DNA from: Pseudocercospora fijiensis CIRAD86
Lineage: Eukaryota; Ascomycota; Dothideomycetes; Mycosphaerellales; Mycosphaerellaceae
Direction: 5' to 3'
DNA: 64,000 nt
Assembly (NCBI RefSeq): GCF_000340215.1
Contig: NW_006921532.1
Coordinates: forward strand, 6,414,550 to 6,478,549
In this document: piece by piece, positions 47,866 to 58,056 of the stretch
Layout of the letters: each line of letters opens with the position of its first letter
Numbering within the stretch: the stretch's first letter is position 1
Program-made: the position numbers and the translations under genes
The notes under the pieces: generated by a model
What the model was told of the DNA's origin: nothing
The model's database searches: none
The model's input: only the letters and a program-made list of their open reading frames with translations

Positions 47866-48949
47866 TCTATTCTGGAGGATCAATCAGCCTTCGCAAAAGT
47901 ATGTTCAAAGCCACATTGTCGCTCCAGCAGCCGTAGTATTCTAATGCTGAGAGGGCTGGTTCGAGGGGTGGCGGGCAGTGACCTCGGCTTCGTTTCTGCC
48001 AAGTTGGCAAGGCTCTCAGAAACTACTCGCAATTATCTTGTCAGCTTTGGACGTAATTAATGCAACGAGACGCTTCATCCTTCTGCCATCCTTTCGTGGA
48101 CGGGAATTTACGCATAGAAACAAGATGAGATGGAAAATGCTTGCCAGCCAGGCAGAATTTGCCCAATCCACGACACACGCGACGCCTCGACCTTCCTACA
48201 CGCCTACGAGAACAAATGGCACAGACATGGTGGCACATATAATGCATGTGCAAACGCACCGTGGTACACGGCAGTCAAGGATCATTGTGCGAAAGAGTGT
48301 AGTCCCGACTTCTGTCTACTTGACTTTTCATTCCATCTTTCAATCAAAGTCGAAGCCGAAGAGGTGTAAAGAGCAGCCAGCATGGTGGAAGCCAGGGAGC
48401 CAAGGAGCCAAGTATGGGTAGATGAGGACAAGAGATCTGGAACGAGTTTCCATGCTCAGTCATGATTGTCTTTGCAAGATAGGCCATACAGATATTAATG
48501 AGGCGCGTGGTCATGTAGGTTCCCAGCCGAAGAGATGTTGCTCAGACTAGACCAAGGCTTGCTTCCGGGAAGGAAATACTGTAAGAGCATGCGTGATGAC
48601 AACGAGGACGGAGACATGGCCACTGCATGGCAGGGCAGTTCTTTCTGAAGCGCATGTATATTGCTTCCACGTAGCCCGCTGTAGACGAGCAGATATTGCA
48701 TGAAGGCCTTTGGCCGCAAGCCCGCAGATTGTCGCACAGCGAATATTCTATGGCAAAATGTTGACAAAAGCCAGGAGGGTATTCTACGAAAGCTCGGCGA
48801 CGCCCGCTGCAGGCACCAACGCGCGATGAGCGGCTGCTGAAGCTGTAGGGCGTCAAACAACTCACATATATAAACATAGACTTCATGACTTCTCCCGGCT
48901 GACAAGACTTGCAAGTCACAGTACCGACAAAGAGACTCTCATCGTCGAC
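47866..48949. promoter_or_regulatory. Divergent promoter region with TATA box for the hydrolase gene
   Basis: About 1.08 kb separate the start codons of the SDR gene (minus) and the ubiquitin hydrolase gene (plus). A tatataaa lies at 48,867-48,874, 76 bp before the ATG at 48,950. Open frames on both strands here (such as 48,495-48,919 minus and 47,978-48,421 plus) have no recognisable motif and I do not call them genes. Confidence 0.55.
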
Positions 48950-49708
48950 ATGGCAGAGTCAACCACGCCCGGCGTCTACATGAGGCCAAGCGGCAAGAAG
49001 ACATTCGTGCCACTCGAGAACAACCCAGAAGTCTTCAACGACCTCATCAAACGCCTAGGAGTGTCGCCAGAAGTCGGCTTCTACGATGTCTACAGCATTG
49101 ACGAGCCCGTGCTGCTCAGCATGATTCCTCGACCAGTGCACGCTCTGATCTTCATCGCTCCTGCACCAGTGGTATCGGCAGTACGAGAGAGGTACGATGG
49201 TCCAAAAAATATCAACTACAACGGCTCCGGTCCCGACGAGCCCGTGATGTGGTTCCGACAGACCATCGGACATGCTTGCGGCCTGTACTCGCTCATTCAT
49301 GCGGTGGGCAATGGCACCACGACGCAATTTGTCCTTAAAGACTCATTGATTGACAAGCTCTTGAAGGAAGCCGAGCCGCTGGAGCGTGTTCCACGCGCTG
49401 ATGTGCTCTACAACTCCAAGGAGCTTGAGGAAGCGCACATGTCTGTTGCAGTCAAGGGTGATTCGATCGCCCCAAGCGCCGAAGAGCCAGTCGGCTACCA
49501 TTTCATTACTTTCACCAAAGGCAAGGACGGTCATCTGTGGGAGCTCGAAGGCTCGTGGAACCCGCTTGATCGTGGTCCGTTGGACGAGGCGGAGGACATG
49601 TTGAGCGAAAAGGCGTTGGGGCTAGGAGTTGGTCGCTTCGTCAAACTGGCAGAGGGGAATCTCGAGTTCTCGATCGTCGCATTGGCTACCACACCAAAAG
49701 ATGAGTGA
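48950..49708 (+). CDS. Ubiquitin C-terminal hydrolase (UCH-L1/L3, Yuh1 type, peptidase C12)
   Basis: A single exon of 252 residues, a normal length for UCH-L3/Yuh1 enzymes. The start at 48,950 has the context cgacATGgc. The catalytic segment is WFRQTIGHACGLYSLIHA, with oxyanion Gln104 and nucleophile Cys110. The catalytic His is His184 in GYHFITF. The third residue, Asp in mammalian UCH-L3 (ELDG), is Glu200 here (LWELEG). The enzyme is a cysteine protease that removes small adducts from the C-terminus of ubiquitin or Nedd8/Rub1 and acts in the cytosol and nucleus. The region between Cys110 and His184 contains the crossover loop that limits substrate size. No targeting signal is seen. Confidence 0.95.
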   Translation: MAESTTPGVYMRPSGKKTFVPLENNPEVFNDLIKRLGVSPEVGFYDVYSIDEPVLLSMIPRPVHALIFIAPAPVVSAVRERYDGPKNINYNGSGPDEPVMWFRQTIGHACGLYSLIHAVGNGTTTQFVLKDSLIDKLLKEAEPLERVPRADVLYNSKELEEAHMSVAVKGDSIAPSAEEPVGYHFITFTKGKDGHLWELEGSWNPLDRGPLDEAEDMLSEKALGLGVGRFVKLAEGNLEFSIVALATTPKDE

Positions 49709-50522
49709 TATCGAAAAGTCGTGCAAAGCTGCTCGAATGCGATGCAAGATCGCTCGCGCACAAGCAAGCGAGTTCTTTTGAAAGAGGCGCGGCTAAATTT
49801 AGTTGGCTTCCAATCAAATCTCCGAGAAAGCCATCATCCTCTTGGCAGGCTCTTGGACTTCAGCTGACCTCTTCGACCTTTTTTCCTCAGTCTCTGGCTA
49901 TCACATGTTAGCTGCGACATGGCCTCCATTTTCTGATTTCCTTCATTTGAGCAGACGCGGAGTCATCAGTGTGCATCTCGCACCATGTTCAACTCCACCG
50001 CCCATCATCCCCATCATCAGTCTGGCCGAGCCCTCTTTGAATCGCATTCGTCCCGCACCGTTGAGCACTCCTATCTGCTTCAAGCCACATCCACCAAAAC
50101 ATTCAAGCGCCATCGTGCTCCTGCCAAAGTAGGCAGAGAAGGATTCTCAGATCTCCTGAGCTAGACACCGGTGAATGATTAATGGGCTTCGCTTGCATAG
50201 ACCTTCCCTGTTTCTTCTTCGACAACGCCATATGCCCTATACCACGGCGCTACTCACGTGGAGTGCGCTTGGAAATGCATCGGCTCCGTGGTATGTGGAA
50301 ATGAATCGACTGCGACTCATCAGCATGGCGCGCATGAGGAGGTGTGATGTCGTGGGTCCACTCTCTGGCCGTCTTGTTCTGGATATCAACTAGAGGTGCG
50401 TTGTCGCAAAGAACTTGTTGCTACCTTTTCTGCCATTCCTTCGCGTTCTTCTTTGACCATCGTGTCGTTACGCTCGTTACTGCTGCAAGCCTGAGAGCTT
50501 GTCGCGTCCATTCGTTGCTAAA
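49709..50522 (+). promoter_or_regulatory. Chitinase promoter and leader
   Basis: About 810 bp between the hydrolase stop and the chitinase ATG. CT-rich tracts (ttccctgtttcttcttc near 50,203; tcttctttgaccatcg near 50,447) are typical of fungal core promoters. No TATA box is obvious. No gene is seen. Confidence 0.5.
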
Positions 50523-52112
50523 ATGCCCTTTCCCACTGCCTCTGCCATTTTTGCGGCTTCCCTTATTGCTTCTGCTTCTGCTGTTCTCAATCCTTCCGCA
50601 AAGACGAATGTGGTCACCTATTGGGGTCAGGGACCGAATCAGAAAAGGCTCGTGGAGACCTGCAAGAACGAGGCGATTGATGTGGTCATCATTGGATTTG
50701 TGAACCAGTTTCCAGACAACACTGGCAACGACTATCCCGGGACGAATTTCGGAAATGCATGCTACGGAGACGTATATACCCTACCAAACGGCCAAAATAG
50801 CAGCCTGCTCAAGACTTGCCCCAACATCGGTCCAGACGTGATTACGTGCCAGCAGACATATGGCAAGAAAATCTTTCTCTCCATTGGTGGAGGATATCCT
50901 ACCAATTACTACCTCAAGAATGATACGACCGCGCGCACTTTCGCGGATTTTCTCTGGAAGGCATGGGGTTCTGTACAAAGCGGATACACCGGACCACGTC
51001 CGTGGGGCAATGCTTCAGTCGACGGCTTCGACTTTGATATTGAGAGCTCTATCAGCCCTGCGCCAGCCGGTAATACCAACTACCAGACCAGCGGTTATGC
51101 GGCCGCAATCAACCATCTCCACAACGATCTCTACCCGACCGACACCGCGAAAAGCTATTACATCTCTGGTGCGCCTCAATGCGTTCTGCCAGACTCGCAT
51201 CTGTCAAGCGTTCTGAGCTCCGCATGGTTCGACTTCATGTTCATCCAATTCTACAACACTCCTCAATGCAGTGCCCGAGCTGGAATCCAATACACCAAGG
51301 GCAAGAGCACAAACGATATCACCTTCCACAATTGGGCACTGTCGAAGTCACTGAACCCGAATGTCAGGTACTACATTGGCTTGCCAGCCGACAAGGGAGC
51401 TGCGAGCGATGCCAGTTTCTACCTTACACCGGATGAGGCCCAGCAGACGGTGAATCGATTCTACGCGAATGAAAGCCTGTTTGGTGGCATCATGACTTGG
51501 GAGGCTACATACTCACAGAATAACGTCATCTGTCGCAAGGAGTACAGCACTTGGATGAAGGATATACTTTTAGGTGCGGCCTCGGGCCATCCTCTCAACA
51601 CCAGCACCACTGCATGTGATGGCTCGCCTCCTTTGACAGAGTCACCAGATGGCTCTTGTGGAGGAACTACTGGGTACACTTGCTCTCCAGGCAACTGCTG
51701 CTCCAAGTATGGCTATTGTGGATCGACCTCTGATTACTGTTCTGCTGGCTGCGATCCTACTGCGGGGATTTGCTGGGCAACCACTTCTTCAAGCACGAGC
51801 ACCACAAAAGCTTCCACGACTTCGACCACATCAAAGGTCACAACAACTTCCAAGCCTACGACCACGAGCACCACGCTCAAAACAACGACGTCTTCCAAGC
51901 CAACGACAACATCAAAGGTGACATCAACGGCGAAAAACACGACCACATCTAAAGCTACGGTAAAAGCGGCTCTCGTTCAAGCGACAACCACGTCAAAAAA
52001 GACATCCACGACCACGAAGAAGCCCACATCGACGACCAAGAAGCCCACGACCACGAAGAAGTCTACCACGAGCACAAAAAGAGTCACCACGACCATTAGA
52101 GTACGGCGATAG
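50523..52112 (+). CDS. Secreted GH18 chitinase with C-terminal CBM18 chitin-binding domain
   Basis: A single exon of 529 residues from the ATG at 50,523. A signal peptide MPFPTASAIFAASLIASASA (about 20 residues) directs secretion. The GH18 barrel spans about residues 27-350, with SIGGG at 120-124 and the catalytic DGFDFDIE at 167-174 (acid/base Glu174), the pattern of class III (plant-type) fungal chitinases. Residues about 376-410 form a CBM18 module with eight cysteines (CGGTTGYTCSPGNCCSKYGY...). Residues 421-529 are a Thr/Ser/Lys-rich tail, probably O-glycosylated. The C-terminus is basic (TTTIRVRR) without a hydrophobic GPI signal, so the enzyme should be released or held by the wall through CBM18. 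It hydrolyses chitin in wall remodelling or in attack on other chitin. Confidence 0.95.
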   Translation: MPFPTASAIFAASLIASASAVLNPSAKTNVVTYWGQGPNQKRLVETCKNEAIDVVIIGFVNQFPDNTGNDYPGTNFGNACYGDVYTLPNGQNSSLLKTCPNIGPDVITCQQTYGKKIFLSIGGGYPTNYYLKNDTTARTFADFLWKAWGSVQSGYTGPRPWGNASVDGFDFDIESSISPAPAGNTNYQTSGYAAAINHLHNDLYPTDTAKSYYISGAPQCVLPDSHLSSVLSSAWFDFMFIQFYNTPQCSARAGIQYTKGKSTNDITFHNWALSKSLNPNVRYYIGLPADKGAASDASFYLTPDEAQQTVNRFYANESLFGGIMTWEATYSQNNVICRKEYSTWMKDILLGAASGHPLNTSTTACDGSPPLTESPDGSCGGTTGYTCSPGNCCSKYGYCGSTSDYCSAGCDPTAGICWATTSSSTSTTKASTTSTTSKVTTTSKPTTTSTTLKTTTSSKPTTTSKVTSTAKNTTTSKATVKAALVQATTTSKKTSTTTKKPTSTTKKPTTTKKSTTSTKRVTTTIRVRR

Positions 52113-52975
52113 TAGCATAAATTAGCAGGCAGGTTATGCTACATCATATTTTCTCATTCAACAACACGGAATAATTCTCCCGCGGAAATCTCAACTCGCA
52201 GTATGTCGAACTCCGTGGTAATGTTCCCTCCAGTCGCGCGCCATCTCCTGTGGAAGGTAAGGAAAGCACGAACTCAGCCCAAATTCACACCAGAGACATA
52301 TCACAAGGCTTGATTTCTTACGAGCGCTGACCTCCAACATGCTCTGAGTGCAAGGTAAGATTTCATCTGTCCACGCGACTTCGCATATTATCTCCAAAAC
52401 AAGCGTCACCCCAGCCTTCGCTGGCTATGATTATTGCTACACAAGAGTCTCAGAACGAAGAAACAACGAAACTACCTCACGTGTCATCCTTGCGCCAGCC
52501 AGCATCATCCAGCGCCGGCGACTGCTCCAGAAAGCGCGGCGCCGCAAAGAGATGCAGATCAAACCTCAAGAGCGCTGCTAGCTACTCCAGCATGAGCGAG
52601 AGAGCACGCGTAAACCCCACGAGGTGAGAGCAAAGTACATCCGTGTCATGAGCACTTATTCAATTTTTCAGTTTTCTATATCAACGCTTCTAGTGCCGGG
52701 TCAGAAGTCGTTGGCGACAAAATGTCAGTCGCAAATCCGAAAAAGAAAAAAAAAATTGCCAAATCATACTCTAGCTTTGCTTTGCATCCCAAACACGCCA
52801 TGCTCAAACGCAGTGTCGAGTCGTGAGGTTTCAATATCGTTCCAAGCAAGAACATGCCTTGCGCCAAGAGCCTGTCACATGCTCGTTGGCGCCACGTCTG
52901 AAAAACGGCAGTCGTCAGTCCAACCCACCCAACAACACGAAACGCAGCGCAAACCTACCTTCCTAACCCTCCATC
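52113..52975. other. Convergent intergenic region
   Basis: About 860 bp between the chitinase stop (plus) and the 3' end of the small Cys/His protein (minus). The sequence is not RIP-mutated. A poly-A run lies near 52,740-52,756. Open frames such as 52,624-53,043 are not supported by motifs and overlap the next gene. Confidence 0.55.
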
Positions 52976-53275
52976 CTAACTCATCGTCAATCTCCTCTTC
53001 TTCTCAGAACGCCTCGGCTTCCTCTCCTTCCGTCCCTCCTTAAACCAAGCCTCAGCAGCCTCGACCTCGCGCTGCTTCTTCGCACGCTCCCTCTCATCTC
53101 TCTCCCTCTTCGCTCGCCTCTCAGCTTCCTCCTCACACTTATCGCAAGGATTGCCGGTCCGGACGTAGTAGTTCGTGTGGACGGAGCAGAATTGATGGTG
53201 ATCGCCATGTGGAGCGTTGATGGGATGGTCTTGTGTGGAACACCAGCAGTGGTGGTTTTCCCAGATGTAGGGCAT
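52976..53275 (-). CDS. Small Cys/His-rich protein, tandem paralogue 1
   Basis: A single exon of 99 residues. The N-terminal half holds a compact set of possible zinc ligands: HHCWCST (His8, His9, Cys10, Cys12), APH (His23), HH (26, 27), FC-x-VH (Cys30, His33) and GNPCDKC (Cys44, Cys47). The C-terminal half is a charged helix (EEEAERRAKRERDERERAKK and onwards) with an AEAWFKEG core and a basic end. The neighbouring gene at 53,467-53,769 encodes a protein with the same layout and the same ligand spacing, so the two are tandem duplicates. I know no named family. The layout suggests a small zinc-binding module plus a helical or coiled-coil nucleic-acid- or protein-binding tail, by inference only. 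Confidence 0.85.
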   Translation of the reverse strand: MPYIWENHHCWCSTQDHPINAPHGDHHQFCSVHTNYYVRTGNPCDKCEEEAERRAKRERDERERAKKQREVEAAEAWFKEGRKERKPRRSEKKRRLTMS

Positions 53276-53466
53276 TGTCGAGGAGGACGGTAGCTGGGAA
53301 TGAGATGGGTGAGTTAGTGACTAGGAGTGCGAGTCTTGGGAAGTGGTTTTGTAGGAGGGGGAGGGTCGAGGGACTGGTTTGAAGCAAGATTGAGGTGCAG
53401 TGCTTAGCCGCACGGACTTGGAGCCAGTTTCATTCACTCACTGCCTTGGGATCTCACGCCACGTTC

Positions 53467-53769
53467 TCAAGGCTCATTCTTGGACTCGAGAACTCCAACC
53501 TTGGGTTTCCTGGTCTTTGGCTTCTTGCGAGCCTTGCTAGTATCCTTGAACCAAGCGTCCAAATCTTCCTGGGCCTTCTTCTCGGCCGCAGCCTCGCGCT
53601 GCTTTCTCTCTTCAGCGGCCTCGCACGGCATGCACGATATACCCTTCTTGTAGAAGAAGCCGACGTGGACTGGGCAGAACTCATGATGTTCGCTATGAGG
53701 GGCAGCGTGGGTGTAGTTGCGAGTGCTGCACCAGCAGTGGTGGATATCTGACTCGCCTATCCAAGGCAT
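53467..53769 (-). CDS. Small Cys/His-rich protein, tandem paralogue 2
   Basis: A single exon of 100 residues on the same strand as its paralogue, 191 bp upstream of it. Conserved with paralogue 1: MP-x-I start, HHCWCST (Cys12, Cys14), APH (His25), HH-x-FC-x-VH (His28, His29, Cys32, His35), and C-x2-C (Cys46, Cys49) after a Gly. The helical tail has DAWFKD where the other has EAWFKE, then a Lys/Arg/Pro-rich end. Divergence is high outside these points, so the duplication is old or the proteins evolve quickly under constraint on the ligands, which supports both being real genes. The function is unknown. Confidence 0.87.
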   Translation of the reverse strand: MPWIGESDIHHCWCSTRNYTHAAPHSEHHEFCPVHVGFFYKKGISCMPCEAAEERKQREAAAEKKAQEDLDAWFKDTSKARKKPKTRKPKVGVLESKNEP

Positions 53770-55398
53770 GATGGCTGGAAACGAAATATTAGTGCTTACC
53801 TCTGAGATTGAAGTAAAGTGGATAAATGGTTGAGAACGTATTGGTTGTGTTTGGACTCGAGTGCTGTGTAGGTTAGGAGCCTTCGTGTGCTAGGTTCGCA
53901 AGGTGGCAAAGGAGAGAATGAGGGGGATGAAGAGAAGGTCTTAAGAAGATCGTTGAAACGCTACTACAGAAAGTGAACAGATTCTGGTAAGGAGATGTCA
54001 TTCACTTAACCTGTTGACGGCATATGAAGGCCCAAAAGTGTAAATTACGGTACCGATCGGGCGATCTCTATTCAACATGGTTGAATAAGGCTGTAACACA
54101 ACAGAAGGAAACCAATATTCACTAGAGTGCAATGGCAAACGTGAACGCGGTCGCATGTGAATGGTCCGTGCGGCTTCCTCGTACAAAACCCTAATGTTCC
54201 CTCATCATCATCTCACTAACTTTGCCGACCAATCTCGTTGTTTTGACAGTTTGCTACGACTTTGCTATCATATCTATGCATTTCCAGAATTTACAGTAAA
54301 TCAGGTATCAGTAGGAGGATGGGGATGAAGAGGAAGAGGATGAAGAGGATGAAGATCGAGAGTAATAGTGCTGCTTGGAAGCTGCTGACGGAAGATCGTT
54401 TCTTGACGATGGTAGCTTATAATCGCTCATACATAGTGTAGAGGATGTTCCAAAGGTCAAAAAATGGCCATGCGTGAGTCTGAAGGGGGGATCGAGGAGA
54501 TGGTGGTGGCCGCTTTCGAACAGATCGCGCCACTGTTTGCTTGATGGGCCTCTCGATAGGAATCAAGTGTCTCGGCGTGTTCGCGATCGATCTGAACTTA
54601 TATTGGACTAATTATAGAGAGAGATTTGCCGCTTCGTTCGAGATGTGTGATGTTCAACGTCGAGGCAAGCAGCCAGGTTAGAAGTGCCTGTCTCGCCACA
54701 GCGTTGGTCGAAAAAATCAGTCTCACATCTACGCAAAGAAAGTTGCACTCACACCGCGCATCAACATGACACTCAATTCAATGACTTGCTAAAGCGCTAA
54801 AGTACCATATGAACAATGCGCTGTCCAAACGAATTCCCATAGACTTCCCCCACTACTCATTCTGCTTTGCCGAACGTATGGTTTCATCCTCCCATTCGAC
54901 TTCCTCTTCTTCTTCTCCTCCTCCGCATTGGGTATCGACTGATTGATTCATTCCATTCTCTTCACCGCAAAAGATCACAAAAAAAGAAAAGTGCCTGAAG
55001 CCTAAACCATTACGCATTACCGAACGCCAATGCCGAATGCTGCAATGAATGCATATCAACCTCCCTTGCGTGTACGCTGTGCATTGCAAAATCCGCCCGA
55101 ATCAAGCATTACTCTGCAGAGAGAGAGACCGGACGGACAAAGGTATAATTCGAAGTAAGATGTGAGTAATTGGACCAGATCGTATCTCGCGCGCATGTCT
55201 GTACATCTTTACAGAAGGTCTGAAGCCCTGTATTGTCGGAGGGCATCTGCGGAGAGAAAGGAAGTAGCAACGCTCATTGTATACTGCGTGCCATGTACAC
55301 TTATGCATCGTGCGTCCGCAGCACTTGCTTTTTCGACGCCTGTGGAATGCATTTCGTGATTCATCGTGCTTATCTCGTTTGTTTGCTCGCTCGCTCGC
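53770..55398. other. Intergenic region: small-gene promoter and Sch9 3' region
   Basis: 1.6 kb without a supported gene. It contains a purine-rich stretch at 54,318-54,362 (gaagaggaagagg and similar) and a pyrimidine-rich one at 54,895-54,930. The left part should hold the promoter of the Cys/His protein gene, and the right part the 3' untranslated region of the kinase gene. Confidence 0.5.
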
Positions 55399-58056
55399 TT
55401 AAATGTCATCAAGCATGCCGTGGTTGAAGTCGGCATCGGCGCTGGTGGCGCTTGTAGGTTCCATTCCGCTCATTCTGTCGCCAGCACGGTTGCTAAACGT
55501 TCTGGACAGCCGGTTGCTATCGTCGCCCATGTTGACATCACGATCACCCATGTACTGCTCGAGGGTGCTCTCGTCCACAAAGGTGAAGCCCTTGAACTGG
55601 TTCTGCATGGTTGGACTGAGAGGTGTGCTGTCTGTGTTGATGCCGCTGGCCAGTGCCGCGGCTCTGGCGTTGAGCGAGTTCTGGTCGCCGGCAGTCAGAG
55701 CATTAGTGAACTCAGGATCGAAATTGCTGGTGTCGAGCTCGCTCTTCAATTTCGGCTTGAATGGTGGCGCAACCAGCTTCTTGCTGAGAGCGTTCCAGTC
55801 CACGTCGCTGAAGAAGGGATGCGCCATCAGCTCCTCGGCATCGCCCCTAGCACCGAGTCGATGGGCAGGATTGCGATTGAGCAGTCCCTTCACAAAGCTG
55901 CGACCCTCTGCAGAAAGTGCGTCTCTCGGGAAGCGCACCTTCCCAAATGCAATGTTCTTATACATTTGTTGCGTGTCCTCGGCGTAGAAGGGCGACCAGC
56001 CGCAACACATCTCGAAGACCAAGACGCCAAGAGACCAGAAATCCACCATCTTGGTATACCCTTGCTCGTCAAGAAGTACCTCCGGAGCCAAGTACTCGGT
56101 AGTGCCGCAGAATGTATTGGTGGTATCGTTCTTGGCAAGATTGGCTTTTGACAGTCCAAAGTCACAAAGTGCAATGTGCCCATTCGCATCGAGCAAGATG
56201 TTCTCCGGTTTCAAGTCGCGGTACACGATATCGTGCTGGTGCAAGTGTCGCAGAGCAAGGATAAGTTCGGCGATGTAGAACTTGGCGCGCTCCTCCACAA
56301 AACGGCCTTCTTTTTGCAGGTGCCAGAAAAGCTCGCCTCCAGACATGTAATCGGTGACCAGGTACAAGTCGGCCGCGGTCTGGAAGGAGAACTTCAGACC
56401 CACGATGAATGGCGATTCCGTAGTCGCGGTTCGCACGAGGATATTCCGCTCGCCAATCGTGTGCTGAATCTCCTTCTTTTGCACGATAACCTTCTTCGAC
56501 AAGACCTTCATGGCATATATACGCTTCGTGTCTCGCTTGCGAACCTGGAACACCTGCCCGAAAGTGCCCTTGCCAACGAGCTTGAGGATCTCAAAGTCAT
56601 CTGGGCCGAATGTTTTCTTGCCTGCCGCGTGGAAAGCAATTGTCAGATGGATGTCTCCTGTGACCGTCTCATTGATCCCTTCTCTTGGTTGCAGCTTGTA
56701 CCAGTCTTCATGCTGATGCTCGTAATCGTCGAGATTCAGAGGCAGTCGTACATGTCCGATGAACTGCTCATTGTTTGCTCGGTCATACACCGAGACATCC
56801 ACCTCGTTGGTGTCGCCGACCACGTCAAACACGGCCTTGTGACGCCACACAGGATCCGTCGTCTCATGCTGCTTGTTGTGCGAGCCTCTTCGCAGATCAG
56901 CGATGTTCGTCTGGCTCGTCTGTCGACTTCGCAAGCCTGGGATGGCCATCGGTGCACCTTGGCCACTTCCCATACGCTTCATAGCGACGCCCTTTGCGAG
57001 GTTCTCCTCCGGGTCCTTTTGATCATCCACAGCCATCTCATCTTCCTTCGGACCAGCTGAGATATCCTCGTTTAGCTGAAAGATGCACACGACGTACGGA
57101 TCAGTTGCTGGTCGCAGTCCTCTCGCCTCTTCGACCACAATCTCCAATTGCCCCTTGAGCTGCCCGATTGTAGCGCCATGCGAATTGTTGGAGCTCGATC
57201 GACTCGTCTTTATTGGTGCGACGCTCGGCGCTTCATCGTCTCTTCTGCTTACGTGCGAGAGGGAACGAGGTGTCTGAGGAGGAGTATTCTGAGGGTCAGT
57301 CTGCGTCAGCGCCTGATTTTCCTTTTCTACGCCTTGCTTCGGACTTTGAGGAGATGGAGGACGCGCAACAGAAGGACTCCCAGGAGCAGTGTGTGAAGTA
57401 GATGAGGGATTGGAGATGTGAGCAGCCGCGGCGGACTTGGTCACAATGCTAGTGAGCGCAGTGGACAGCGTATTCCGGCGTAGCGAAGACGGCACGTTCG
57501 AGAGGCTCTGCTGTCGCTGCGCCCAAGAGCGCTTGCGAGTCGGTGGAGCTTCAGGAAGTATGCCGTTGATGCTCGCCTCGACGTCTGCCATGTGCAGGAA
57601 AGATGAGGAATTGGAGAGAGGAGGCGTAGGGTAGGAGGACTGCGTCTGGAGGTCCGGGTGCTTCTTCTCGTGTGGGAGCAGTGGCGGCGAGTCGATAAGT
57701 GAACTCAGGCCAATCCGTGGCGAACTGGGCGCGGTCGGTGGCTGAGCCTGCAGAGGACCACCTGCGAGCGCTTGCTCCAGGGCGGCCACTGCGACGCTGT
57801 GCTCTTGCTGCTGCTGCGCCGGCGCCGTCTTCTCGTCCGGAGTCTGCTCTTTCTCGTCCATCGAGGAGGCAGGTGCGGGGGTTTCTGCAGTGCTTTTGCC
57901 CTTCAAAAAGGAGTCACGAACCTGAGCGAAGTAGCTGTGAAGCGCCGGCAGTCGCTTGTCCTGGTGCGCATCTGGGCGTGGTGTCGCGGTGCCGTTTGGC
58001 GGCGTCGAGGCGCCCGAGCCGATCCCATCGTGGTGGCTATCGTCTTCGTGCGCCAT
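55399..58056 (-). CDS. sch9: Sch9-type AGC protein kinase with C2 domain
   Basis: A single exon of 885 residues. Residues 1-295 are disordered, with SP/TP sites. About 300-475 form a C2 domain (GQLEIVVEEARGLRPATDPY...), split by a disordered insert at 333-400. The kinase domain is about 489-749: GKGTFG (495-500), Lys517, YRDLKPEN with Asp614, DFG 632-634, activation-loop Thr648 in TNTFCGT, and APE. The AGC tail has a turn motif near Thr811 and a hydrophobic motif FKGFTF (821-826; Thr825). C2 plus AGC kinase is diagnostic of Sch9 (SchA in Aspergillus), the TORC1 effector that controls growth, nutrient sensing and stress response. Phosphorylation of Thr825 by TORC1 and Thr648 by Pkh kinases is known from yeast. 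The start at 58,056 may be internal (see possible 5' exon). Confidence 0.97.
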   Translation of the reverse strand: MAHEDDSHHDGIGSGASTPPNGTATPRPDAHQDKRLPALHSYFAQVRDSFLKGKSTAETPAPASSMDEKEQTPDEKTAPAQQQQEHSVAVAALEQALAGGPLQAQPPTAPSSPRIGLSSLIDSPPLLPHEKKHPDLQTQSSYPTPPLSNSSSFLHMADVEASINGILPEAPPTRKRSWAQRQQSLSNVPSSLRRNTLSTALTSIVTKSAAAAHISNPSSTSHTAPGSPSVARPPSPQSPKQGVEKENQALTQTDPQNTPPQTPRSLSHVSRRDDEAPSVAPIKTSRSSSNNSHGATIGQLKGQLEIVVEEARGLRPATDPYVVCIFQLNEDISAGPKEDEMAVDDQKDPEENLAKGVAMKRMGSGQGAPMAIPGLRSRQTSQTNIADLRRGSHNKQHETTDPVWRHKAVFDVVGDTNEVDVSVYDRANNEQFIGHVRLPLNLDDYEHQHEDWYKLQPREGINETVTGDIHLTIAFHAAGKKTFGPDDFEILKLVGKGTFGQVFQVRKRDTKRIYAMKVLSKKVIVQKKEIQHTIGERNILVRTATTESPFIVGLKFSFQTAADLYLVTDYMSGGELFWHLQKEGRFVEERAKFYIAELILALRHLHQHDIVYRDLKPENILLDANGHIALCDFGLSKANLAKNDTTNTFCGTTEYLAPEVLLDEQGYTKMVDFWSLGVLVFEMCCGWSPFYAEDTQQMYKNIAFGKVRFPRDALSAEGRSFVKGLLNRNPAHRLGARGDAEELMAHPFFSDVDWNALSKKLVAPPFKPKLKSELDTSNFDPEFTNALTAGDQNSLNARAAALASGINTDSTPLSPTMQNQFKGFTFVDESTLEQYMGDRDVNMGDDSNRLSRTFSNRAGDRMSGMEPTSATSADADFNHGMLDDI

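Noticed and set aside
47978..48421. 147-codon open frame in the divergent promoter
   Set aside because: Other frames on both strands are also open; composition and residue use do not look like a protein.
48495..48919. Two overlapping minus-strand open frames upstream of the ubiquitin hydrolase
   Set aside because: They cover the TATA box and leader of that gene and show no motif.
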